A DNA stretch of 14,761 nt. Origin: JBHJHK01 sp050330975. GTDB lineage: Bacteria > Pseudomonadota > Gammaproteobacteria > Competibacterales > Competibacteraceae. Below the pieces are notes generated by a model. The model was not told the origin of the DNA. It worked only from the letters and a program-made list of their open reading frames with translations, and ran no database searches. The position numbers and the translations under genes are program-made. The stretch lies in contig JBHJHK010000362.1 of assembly GCA_050330975.1 (NCBI GenBank), forward strand, positions 1-14,761, in the 5' to 3' direction. Shown here one piece after another: positions 6,536 through 13,275 of the stretch (position 1 is its first letter; the number at the start of each line of letters is the position of its first letter).

Positions 6536-7234
6536 ATGGTTCTGCGCTTGTCCCCCTGGATTTTGGGGCTATGTGTTTTGCCCCTGACCGCTTGCCAGTT
6601 TTTGGCCGAACGCCCCGATGATGCCTCCCAACCCGTGGCCGAGCAGTCCGAGGCGCCCCCTCCGCCTCCCCCACCCGTCGATCCCAACGCCGTGCCGGAT
6701 CTGCCCCTGGCCGACAACAGCGATGTGGTACTGGCCAGCATCAAGGTTGCAAACCTCGACTACGCCGACGAGACCAAGGACTACGGCTTGGGTCCCGTGA
6801 CAACCCTCCTCTACGACAGCCTGCGCCACCCCACCACCACCACCGTCCCCGGGGGTGAGGTGATCCGTACCTACGATCTCGTGGAGCTCATGCGCAAAGA
6901 GGGGCCAAAGCCCGTCATCGTCAACGTCATACCGGGGCAACAGGCTCGGATCATCCCGGGGGCGGTGTGGTTGAGTGGCGCTGGACGCAGTAGCCGCTTG
7001 GGACAAGACGACGTCATCAAACGCCTTGGAACCCATTTGACCCGCCTCACGGGAGGCAACAAAACTCGTCCAGTGGTGATCTATTGCTTGGATAATCGCT
7101 GCTGGTACGCCTACAACGCCGCCCAGCGGGCCTCGCGCTTGGGGTATCGCAACGTCTACTGGTACCGAGGGGGCATCAAGGCCTGGCGCTCGGCGGGTTT
7201 GCCCTACACCACCGCCCAAGAGGACTTGTGGTGA
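6536..7234 (+). CDS. Rhodanese-fold lipoprotein with C-x4-CW motif
   Basis: This 232-aa protein is predicted to be an envelope lipoprotein. A short N-terminus and hydrophobic segment end in the lipobox LTAC with Cys20, and Gln follows, favouring outer-membrane sorting. A proline-rich linker with seven prolines (41-47) leads to a rhodanese-like domain (about 110-226). The active-site-loop region is VIYCLDNRCWYAYNAAQRA (C184, C189-W190), followed by GYRNVYWYRGGIKAW and RSAGLP. The combination of C..CW, NAA+RA and NVYWY..G...W resembles, from memory, the rhodanese-fold CXXCW family associated with PQQ-dependent catabolism, though the cysteine spacing here is four residues. No PQQ or alcohol dehydrogenase genes are in the window. 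A redox or sulfur-relay role in the periplasm is an inference. The gene appears monocistronic behind a structured leader. Confidence 0.85.
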   Translation: MVLRLSPWILGLCVLPLTACQFLAERPDDASQPVAEQSEAPPPPPPPVDPNAVPDLPLADNSDVVLASIKVANLDYADETKDYGLGPVTTLLYDSLRHPTTTTVPGGEVIRTYDLVELMRKEGPKPVIVNVIPGQQARIIPGAVWLSGAGRSSRLGQDDVIKRLGTHLTRLTGGNKTRPVVIYCLDNRCWYAYNAAQRASRLGYRNVYWYRGGIKAWRSAGLPYTTAQEDLW

Positions 7235-7313
7235 GGAAAATGCGCCCTTGACCTCGTCGAACGTCCTGCACTAATCTCCAAAATCTCACCTTGCCGCCCA
7301 CCGTCGCCACCCC

Positions 7314-7421
7314 ATGGGATTTCGTCTCTCCGTTTCTCCCTCTCCCCCCCACGGTCTAGACCGTGCTTTGGGTTTGCCCGCCTTTCACGTGCTGCGACTG
7401 ACCAGCGGTCGTTGGGTCTAG
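7314..7421 (+). CDS. Possible 35-codon leader ORF before leuA
   Basis: ATG 7314 opens a 35-codon frame (MGFRLSVSPSPPHG...) ending at TAG 7419-7421. Six leucines occur (positions 5, 15, 19, 21, 27, 29) but no run. The stop codon lies exactly in the loop of the long hairpin at 7402-7445, the geometry expected of an attenuation leader. No ribosome binding site precedes the ATG, so translation is doubtful. Confidence 0.2.
   Translation: MGFRLSVSPSPPHGLDRALGLPAFHVLRLTSGRWV
7350..7365. promoter_or_regulatory. Perfect 16-bp palindrome upstream of leuA, candidate operator
   Basis: CACGGTCTAGACCGTG is its own reverse complement over all 16 bases and lies 131 bp before the leuA start. A gapless palindrome of this length suggests a dimeric-regulator site or a short RNA hairpin. 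Its right half CTAGACC (7356-7362) is also complementary to GGTCTAG (7415-7421) in the downstream hairpin. Confidence 0.45.
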
Positions 7422-7445
7422 CGGCGACCCAACGGCCGTAGCTGG
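7402..7445 (+). promoter_or_regulatory. Long leader hairpin upstream of leuA
   Basis: CCAGC (7402-7406) and GGTCGTTGGGTC (7407-7418) pair with GACCCAACGGCC (7426-7437) and GCTGG (7441-7445). This gives a 12-bp stem with one G-T pair, a 3-nt bulge and 5 more pairs around a 7-nt loop TAGCGGC. No T-run follows, so it is not a standard terminator. It sits about 50 nt before the leuA start and is a candidate regulatory structure. Confidence 0.55.
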
Positions 7446-7495
7446 CCGCCCGCGCTCATTCGTTCAACAAGGCCACTCAACTCAAGGGCAAACCC

Positions 7496-9163
7496 GTGCT
7501 TTCCAACCCCAGCGATAAATACACCCCCTTTGAACCCGTCCCCCTGGACGACCGCCGCTGGCCCTCGAAGGTCATCGACCGCGCGCCCATTTGGTGTAGC
7601 GTCGACCTGCGGGACGGCAATCAGGCCCTCATCGAGCCCATGGACCCCGAGCGCAAACGGCGGTTGTTCGACCGTCTGGTGGCCATTGGCTTCAAGGAAA
7701 TCGAAGTGGGGTTCCCCGCCGCCTCGAAGACCGACTACGACTTTATCCGCCACCTCATCGAGGAAGGGGCCATTCCCGACGACGTGGTAATCCAGGTCCT
7801 CACCCAGGCCAGAGAACCCCTGATCCAGCGGACCTTTGAAGCGGTGGCGGGGGCTAAACGGGTCATCGTCCACCTCTACAACTCCACCTCGGCCCTCCAG
7901 CGCCGGGTGGTGTTCAACCAAGATCGCCCTGGTATCACCGCCATCGCCGAAAATGGCGCCCGCCTCATTCGCCAGCTGGCCGCCGAACAAACCTCCACCC
8001 AGTGGACATTTCAATACTCCCCGGAGAGTTTCACCGGCACCGAGCTGGACTACGCCCTGGAGATCTGCGAGGCGGTGTTGGACGTCTGGCAGCCCACGCC
8101 CCAGGCCCCCGCCATTCTCAATTTGCCGGCCACGGTGGAGATGTCCACCCCCAACATCCACGCCGACCAAATCGAATGGTTCCACCGTCGGGTGGGCCGC
8201 CGCGACGCCATCGTCTTGAGTCTCCACCCCCACAACGACCGGGGGACCGCCGTGGCCGCCGCTGAACTCGGCCTCATGGCCGGGGCCGACCGGGTGGAGG
8301 GGACGTTATTTGGCAATGGCGAGCGCACTGGCAACGTCGATCTGGTCACCCTGGCCCTCAACTTGTACACCCAGGGGGTGGACCCCGGGCTCGACTTTTC
8401 CCAGATCAACCAGGTGATCGCCGACTGCGAGTACTGTAACCGCCTCGAAGTCCACCCCCGCCATCCCTACGCCGGGGAGTTGGTGTTCACCGCCTTTTCC
8501 GGCTCCCACCAAGACGCCATCAAAAAGGGCCTAGCCGCCAGGGTCAAGGCCAACGACCAGCACTGGGAGGTACCTTATTTACCCATCGACCCGACGGACT
8601 TGGGGCGCAGCTACGAACCGGTGCGCATCAACAGCCAATCGGGCAAGGGGGGGGTGGCCTTTGTCATGGAGGAGAAATATCGCCTGCAGATGCCCCGGGG
8701 GTTGCAGATCGAATTTAGCCAGGTGATCCAGCACTTGGCCGACGCCAGCGGCGCGGAGCTCACCCCCAGTCAGATCTGGCAGGCCTTTGACGGCGAGTAT
8801 CTCAAGGCCAATAAGCCCTACGCGCTCCTGGATTACCGGGCCATCCCCGACACCCACGCCAGCGAGGTGCGACGGGTGACGGCGACGGTGGCCGTCGACG
8901 GCCAGTCTCGGACCATCGAGGGGGCGGGCAACGGCATCATCGACGCCTTTATCGACGCCTTGAGCCGCGACTGCGGTCTGGATCTCACGGTGCTGGACTA
9001 CGCCGAACACGCCACGGGCATGGGGGCCGACGCCATGGCCGTGGCCTACATCAAGGCCAGCAGCGGCGGGGCCGACGGTTTCGGGGTGGGAATGCACTCG
9101 GACATCGTCGAGGCCTCCCTCAGGGGGGTCTTGAGCGCCGTTAACCGCTTGATAACACCCTAG
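7496..9163 (+). CDS. leuA: 2-isopropylmalate synthase
   Basis: LeuA condenses acetyl-CoA with 2-oxoisovalerate to 2-isopropylmalate, the first committed step of leucine synthesis in the cytosol. The 555-aa length and the N-terminus NPSDKYTPFEPV...PPIW-like RAPIWCS identify the longer class found in actinobacteria, fungi and many proteobacteria (LeuA type 2). The TIM-barrel catalytic signatures are DLRDGNQ (37-43), HPHNDRG (244-250, metal-binding histidines 244 and 246) and GTLFGNGERTGN (269-280). The C-terminal LeuA dimer/leucine-binding domain spans about 440-550, with TVAVDGQSRTIEGAGNGIIDAF matching its GxGNGPIDA-type core. GTG 7496 is chosen because AAGGG lies 7 nt before it and family members begin at this point; no upstream ATG is in frame. 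Feedback inhibition by leucine is expected from the family. The upstream hairpins suggest further RNA-level control. Confidence 0.96.
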   Translation: MLSNPSDKYTPFEPVPLDDRRWPSKVIDRAPIWCSVDLRDGNQALIEPMDPERKRRLFDRLVAIGFKEIEVGFPAASKTDYDFIRHLIEEGAIPDDVVIQVLTQAREPLIQRTFEAVAGAKRVIVHLYNSTSALQRRVVFNQDRPGITAIAENGARLIRQLAAEQTSTQWTFQYSPESFTGTELDYALEICEAVLDVWQPTPQAPAILNLPATVEMSTPNIHADQIEWFHRRVGRRDAIVLSLHPHNDRGTAVAAAELGLMAGADRVEGTLFGNGERTGNVDLVTLALNLYTQGVDPGLDFSQINQVIADCEYCNRLEVHPRHPYAGELVFTAFSGSHQDAIKKGLAARVKANDQHWEVPYLPIDPTDLGRSYEPVRINSQSGKGGVAFVMEEKYRLQMPRGLQIEFSQVIQHLADASGAELTPSQIWQAFDGEYLKANKPYALLDYRAIPDTHASEVRRVTATVAVDGQSRTIEGAGNGIIDAFIDALSRDCGLDLTVLDYAEHATGMGADAMAVAYIKASSGGADGFGVGMHSDIVEASLRGVLSAVNRLITP

Positions 9164-9205
9164 AGCGCGCCTCAGGGCGGCCAAGAGCGCGCCTCAGGGC
9201 GGCCA
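9162..9205. repeat. Exact 22-bp tandem duplication between leuA and the permease gene
   Basis: The segment 9162-9183 (starting AGAGCGCGCCTC, ending GGCGGCCA) is repeated without change or gap at 9184-9205. It begins inside the leuA stop codon (9161-9163). The second copy carries the stop codon and last three codons of the convergent permease gene. Each copy has a small CGCC/GGCG hairpin potential. Confidence 0.9.
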
Positions 9206-10975
9206 AAACCACAGGATGGCCGGCACTGCCACAGCGATGACGATGAGGCCCAAGGGCAAGCCCATGCGCCAGTAGTCGCCGAACATATACCCCCCAGGCC
9301 CCATGACGAGGGTGTTGGATTGGTGGCCGATGGGGGTCAAAAAGGTACAAGAACTGCCGATGGCCACGGCCATCAAAAACGGGTCGGCGGACAAATCCAG
9401 GCTCAACGCCAAGCCCGCCGCTAGGGGTGCCATGATCACCGCCGTGGCGGTGTTGTTGATGGTGTCCGACAACACCATGGTGGTGGCGATCAACAACCCC
9501 AAGATGACCCCCACGGGCCAATTGCCCCCCAAGTCCACCAAAACCCCGGCCAAGACCCCCGTGGCGCCGGTGTTCTCCAGGGCTTGGCCCACGGGGATCA
9601 TGGCCCCCAGCAGCACCAAAATGGGGCCGTCGATGCTGTCGTAGGCGTCTCGCAGCGACAAAAGCCCCGTCAAGATCAACGCCAACACCGCCGTGGTAAA
9701 GGCCACGTGGATGGCGAGCCAGCTGGTGGCGGTGGCCAGAAGCGCCAGGGCAAAGATCCCCGCCACCGGCACGATGTGGCGGGGCTGGACCAGGCTGATG
9801 TGGCGTCTGGCCAGGGGCAAACAGCCCAGCAGGGCCAAACTGTAGGGCAGGGTGCGATTCTCCCCCTGGAGCAGCAACACATCCCCGGCGCGGAAGATCA
9901 CCCGGCTGATGCGCTGGCGGATGGTTTGGCCCTGGCGGGCCATGGCCAGCAGGTTGATGCCAAAGCGCTCGTGGAGGTTGAGCATCCTGGCACTGCGCCC
10001 CTCCACAAAGGCCCCGGGGCGCACCACCGCTTCCACCACCGCCACCCGCTCGGAATTGAGTTCGTCGGCGGTGACCGTGGAACTGCCGGCGATGAGGAGC
10101 CCGGCGTTGCTCACCAGTTGCTTGAGGGCGCTGGTGTGGCCCTCCAGGATGATCACGTCGTCGGCCATGAGCAGTTCAAAGGGCCCCGGGGCCAGAATGC
10201 GCCGGTTACCCCGCACCAACGCCACCACGGCCACGTCGGCGTCCCCCAGGCGCTCCAGCTCCCGCAAGGGCTTCCCCACCAGCCTGGAACTCTCGGGCAG
10301 GCGGGTCTCGGTGATGTAGGCGTCGATGTCGAACAGGCTATCGTTGTTCTGCCGGTCGTCCTGGCGGGCCTTGGGCAACAACCGCAAGCCGACGGTGACA
10401 ATAAACGCCAACCCCACCGTCGCCACCGCCAACCCCACGGGAGTAAAGTCCAGCAGCAAAAAGGGTTCGCCGCTCAACTCCTGCCGGTAGTTGGCGATGA
10501 CGATGGTGGGGGGGGTGCCGATGAGGGTCACCAGCCCCCCCAACAACGAGGCAAAGGAGAGGGGCATCAGCACCTCCGAAGGCGAGCGTTGGCCCCGGCG
10601 GCACTGCTGGAGGGCCAAGGGCATAAACAACGCCAAGGCGCCCACGTTATTCATGAACGCCGACGCCGCCGCCACCAGGCCCGCCAGGGCCACCAACTGG
10701 AGGGTGGGGTGATGGCGCAGGGGCTCGAGGCGCTTGTCCAAAAGGTCCACGGCGCCGGAGTTGGCCAGGGCGTGGCTGATCATCAACACCGTGGCCACGG
10801 TGATGATGGCGGGATGGCTGAACCCCGAAAACACCTGGTCGCTGGGAATCACTCCAGCCAAGGTCAACGTCATGAGGGCCCCCATGGCCACCACGTCGTA
10901 GCGCCAGCGCCCCCAGACAAACAGCCCCAGGGTGATGAGCAAGACGGCGAAGACGATGCCTTGGTCGAAATTCAT
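9194..10975 (-). CDS. SLC13-family (DASS-like) permease with two internal TrkA-C domains
   Basis: This 593-aa inner-membrane transporter of the SLC13/divalent-anion:Na+ symporter type probably moves sulfate, a dicarboxylate or a similar anion. The two membrane halves (about 1-200 and 400-593) each carry a family motif: AFMNNVGALALFMP (107-119) with GTPPTIVIANYRQ (153-165), and SDTINNTATAVIMAP (503-517) with TPIGHQSNTLVMGPGG (547-562). Between them lie two cytoplasmic RCK_C/TrkA-C domains (about 215-297 and 309-385), each ending in a GD/DD-V--L-G pattern, as in SLT/SAC1-like sulfate permeases. The length matches that subgroup. ATG 10975 gives a complete first helix; no good ribosome binding site is visible. 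It converges with leuA and diverges from the GNAT operon. Substrate specificity cannot be read from the sequence. Confidence 0.93.
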   Translation of the reverse strand: MNFDQGIVFAVLLITLGLFVWGRWRYDVVAMGALMTLTLAGVIPSDQVFSGFSHPAIITVATVLMISHALANSGAVDLLDKRLEPLRHHPTLQLVALAGLVAAASAFMNNVGALALFMPLALQQCRRGQRSPSEVLMPLSFASLLGGLVTLIGTPPTIVIANYRQELSGEPFLLLDFTPVGLAVATVGLAFIVTVGLRLLPKARQDDRQNNDSLFDIDAYITETRLPESSRLVGKPLRELERLGDADVAVVALVRGNRRILAPGPFELLMADDVIILEGHTSALKQLVSNAGLLIAGSSTVTADELNSERVAVVEAVVRPGAFVEGRSARMLNLHERFGINLLAMARQGQTIRQRISRVIFRAGDVLLLQGENRTLPYSLALLGCLPLARRHISLVQPRHIVPVAGIFALALLATATSWLAIHVAFTTAVLALILTGLLSLRDAYDSIDGPILVLLGAMIPVGQALENTGATGVLAGVLVDLGGNWPVGVILGLLIATTMVLSDTINNTATAVIMAPLAAGLALSLDLSADPFLMAVAIGSSCTFLTPIGHQSNTLVMGPGGYMFGDYWRMGLPLGLIVIAVAVPAILWFWPP

Positions 10976-11163
10976 GGGCAGTGGGTTGACGGATGAGCCA
11001 TGGGAACTCCGTGGGTGATGACTGGGCTGTGGGTACTCGATGATGCCCTACTAAGGCTGCTGGGGTCGACGGGTTTGCCGGGGGCGAACGGTGGAAAAGT
11101 CCCTGTATTGTCAAGCTCGTAGCTGGCTACAAGAAACCTCCATGCCCCCCTTGAGTCGAAGGG

Positions 11164-11177
11164 GTGTAATTGTACAC
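11164..11177. promoter_or_regulatory. Interrupted palindrome between divergent genes, candidate operator
   Basis: GTGTA-ATTG-TACAC is a symmetric 5+4+5 element located 24 bp before the GNAT gene start. The 225-bp gap 10976-11200 between the divergent permease and GNAT genes is the most AT-rich part of this region and should hold both promoters. No confident -35/-10 pair was found; CATAGA at 11188-11193 is a weak -10 candidate. Confidence 0.35.
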
Positions 11178-11200
11178 AGTCAAAGGCATAGAGCGCACTG

Positions 11201-12175
11201 ATGTCCGTTTCCCTCGCCGCCCGGCTCCCGAGAGTTCTACCGCGCCCCCTGGAGCGCTCCAGTCAACCTTTCCAACCCTCCCTGCGCCCGCGGGTCTTGG
11301 CTCCAGGGGCGCCCTGTGACGCCTTGGTGGAGGCCTTCGACTTGCCCTTTCCCAAGGGGGAACCCCTCACGGCGGTGGCGCTGCAGCGCCTAGAGCCTCC
11401 CCTGGGGATTGTCGGTGGTGGGGCTGTACTTCCCGTGGTGCCCTCGGCCGTCGCCCCCGAGGATGGGCGCTTTGCCTGGCGGCTGCTGCCCACCCAACGA
11501 GACACGACCGCCGAGAGCCTCCTGGTGGGGGCTCTGCTGGAGGCCGCACGCCAGCGGGGGGTGACGCAGCTGTGTTCCCAGGAAAAAATCCCCCTGGCGG
11601 CGGACGGCACCGACCCCTGGCTCCTGGGCCAGCACGGTTTGACCCGGGTGGATAGCTCGGCGGTGTTGGAGGTGGCCTTTGCCGATGTCCACCGGCGAAT
11701 CGCCAGGCTTCACCAGGCCCTCATGGCCCGGGGAGGGCTACCCGTGGACGCCGAGGTTCAGGGCTTGGACGACCCTGTGGCAGCGCCAGTGCGGGCCCAG
11801 CTCGAGGCCGAGGGCATGATGGATGGCTTTGAGTTCGACGCCCGCTTGACCTCGGATCACCCTCAAGCCATCCAGCGCCACTACAGCACGGTGGTGACCA
11901 TCGCCGGGCAATTGGCAGGGTTTATGTTGGTGGCGCCGTTGGAGGGGCGGCGGGGCTACAGCGTGTTGGCTCGCTGGGTGAGTCCCACCTACCAGCGCCG
12001 CAATTGGATCAACGTGGTGCTGGTCCATCGTTCGGTGAGTTACGGCGTTCCCCTGGGATTGGAGATGGTGCGCTTCAACGCCAACCCCGAGCGCCACCCC
12101 GAGACCTTTGCCCTAGCTCGCCGCTTGGGGGGCCAGGTGGTGGAGACCCGTTGCCGCTTTGGCCGTCGCCTGTGA
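11201..12175 (+). CDS. GNAT-like (acyltransferase-fold) protein
   Basis: This 324-aa protein appears to have two acyltransferase-like halves. The first (about 55-160) has beta-strand-rich GIVGGGAVLPVVP, then a helix TTAESLLVGALLEAARQRG and a late ...WLLGQHGLTRVD, as in GNAT folds. The second (about 190-324) has GQLAGFMLVAPLEG, ARWVSPTYQRRNWINVVLVH (where the acyl-CoA-binding region would lie), GLEMVRFNAN and ETFALARRLGGQVVETRCRF, which closely follows GNAT motif order. A helical linker (160-185) joins them. The call rests on fold pattern, not on a recognised family, and the substrate is unknown. ATG 11201 is the first start in frame. The stop overlaps the next gene's GTG by 4 nt (GTGA), so translation of the two is coupled. 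A tandem GNAT protein next to a flippase-like domain recalls the two parts of MprF. Confidence 0.65.
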   Translation: MSVSLAARLPRVLPRPLERSSQPFQPSLRPRVLAPGAPCDALVEAFDLPFPKGEPLTAVALQRLEPPLGIVGGGAVLPVVPSAVAPEDGRFAWRLLPTQRDTTAESLLVGALLEAARQRGVTQLCSQEKIPLAADGTDPWLLGQHGLTRVDSSAVLEVAFADVHRRIARLHQALMARGGLPVDAEVQGLDDPVAAPVRAQLEAEGMMDGFEFDARLTSDHPQAIQRHYSTVVTIAGQLAGFMLVAPLEGRRGYSVLARWVSPTYQRRNWINVVLVHRSVSYGVPLGLEMVRFNANPERHPETFALARRLGGQVVETRCRFGRRL

Positions 12176-13203
12176 CCACTCGGGGTACAGGGCTGCGGTG
12201 GGTGCTGGGCCATGGTGGGGATTACCCCCATTCCCCCCGCCTGTCCTCGAACTTTTCCCCTGTCTGGCCCTGGCTCATGGGGGGCTTTAGCCTCGTCCTC
12301 TTGATGGCGGTGGTGCTCGTCGCCGAGCCCTTGCGGGTCTGGGAGCTCATTGAGACCAGCGCCAAAGGGCCTTTGATGTTCGCCGCCGCTTTGGGGTTGC
12401 TCGCCTCCCTGCTGCGGGCTTTGAAGTGGAATGCTCTGTTGGGCTTGGATATTCGCACGGTGTACCCCGTGCAAATGGTGGGGGTCACCTTGGGGACCCT
12501 ATCCCCGGGCAATGTCGCCGAGCCCCTCAAGCTATGGCTCCTCAAGGCCCACGGCGGAATGCCCGTAACCGCGAGCTTGCCCACCTTAATCCTGGAGCGG
12601 TTGGTGGAATTGATGGTGATCATCGCCCTGGCGGGGAGTGTGTGGGGGGGGAGCGGGGTGTTTTGGGGAACCTTGGCCCTGGCTGCCCTGGCGCCCTTGG
12701 GGTCTCGGCGCTGGCGTCGGCGCCTGGGCAAGGAACTCGTTGCCTGGGGCTGGTTGACGCGACGGGTTCCCGCAGCCCCCCGGGTCCTGGCGGCCTTGCT
12801 CAGCTATCGCCCGCGGTGGACGGCGCTGGGGTGGGCCACCGTCTTGACACTGGGGTTGTGGTGGGTCGAGGGCTTGATCCTCTGGGGGGCGTTGCAGGCG
12901 GTGGGGGAGGGGTTGTCCCCTTGGTTCCTCGCCGGCGTGCTGGCGTCGGGGGTATTGATCGGCGCTTTGAGCGCCATGCCGGGGGGATTGGGCTCTTTTG
13001 AAGCCACGGTGGTGGCAATTTTGACCGCCGTTGTGGATGACATGGCCGTGGCCACCGCCGCCGTCCTCCTCTATCGGACCCTCTCCTTTGGCCTGTCGGC
13101 CCTCTTGGGGGCGTTGGCGTTGGGCCACTTGAGTCGCCGGTACCGGTGGTCCTTTCGCGCCGCCCCGGGCGCTCCAGAGCCCCAATGCCATGGGCCGCTA
13201 TAG
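12172..13203 (+). CDS. Lysylphosphatidylglycerol synthase TM-domain (UPF0104) membrane protein
   Basis: This 343-aa polytopic inner-membrane protein matches the flippase-type domain of MprF and its stand-alone relatives, often annotated as lysylphosphatidylglycerol synthase TM region. Signs are a first helix at about 33-52, SLLRALKWNALLG (79-91), TLGTLSPGNVAEPLKLWLL (106-124), ILERLVELMVIIAL (140-153), and the family hallmark SAMPGGLGSFEA (267-278), then two further helices. GTG 12172 overlaps the preceding TGA (GTGA), implying translational coupling; it has no ribosome binding site, and GTG 12202 or ATG 12280 are alternatives. The frame stays open upstream to 12004, but that part overlaps the GNAT gene. 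The last ~15 residues are proline-rich and probably cytoplasmic. It likely moves or binds a lipid or isoprenoid-linked substrate; the identity is unknown. Confidence 0.85.
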   Translation: MTTRGTGLRWVLGHGGDYPHSPRLSSNFSPVWPWLMGGFSLVLLMAVVLVAEPLRVWELIETSAKGPLMFAAALGLLASLLRALKWNALLGLDIRTVYPVQMVGVTLGTLSPGNVAEPLKLWLLKAHGGMPVTASLPTLILERLVELMVIIALAGSVWGGSGVFWGTLALAALAPLGSRRWRRRLGKELVAWGWLTRRVPAAPRVLAALLSYRPRWTALGWATVLTLGLWWVEGLILWGALQAVGEGLSPWFLAGVLASGVLIGALSAMPGGLGSFEATVVAILTAVVDDMAVATAAVLLYRTLSFGLSALLGALALGHLSRRYRWSFRAAPGAPEPQCHGPL

Positions 13204-13275
13204 TCCGTCTTTTCTCCATCCCCTATCCATGGTGCCCGCCCAGGGCTCCCCAACGCTCAAGTGATGCGAGGCGAT

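Noticed and set aside
9584..10996. 470-codon open frame on the plus strand
   Set aside because: It is antisense to the SLC13 permease, whose membrane helices and family motifs are unmistakable. The translation is His/Gln/Gly-rich with no domain, typical of a GC-rich shadow frame.
11108..11133. TTGTCA and TACAAG as a -35/-10 pair
   Set aside because: The spacer is 14 nt, too short for a sigma-70 promoter.
11164..11177. NtcA- or CRP-type binding site
   Set aside because: The half-sites GTA and TAC are separated by 4 nt rather than the 8 needed for NtcA, and TGTGA/TCACA half-sites are absent. It is kept only as a generic palindrome.
12004..12171. Upstream extension of the membrane-protein frame
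   Set aside because: It lies in a different frame inside the conserved C-terminus of the GNAT-like protein and adds a low-complexity Pro/Gly/Arg stretch. The GTGA overlap start at 12172 is far more likely.
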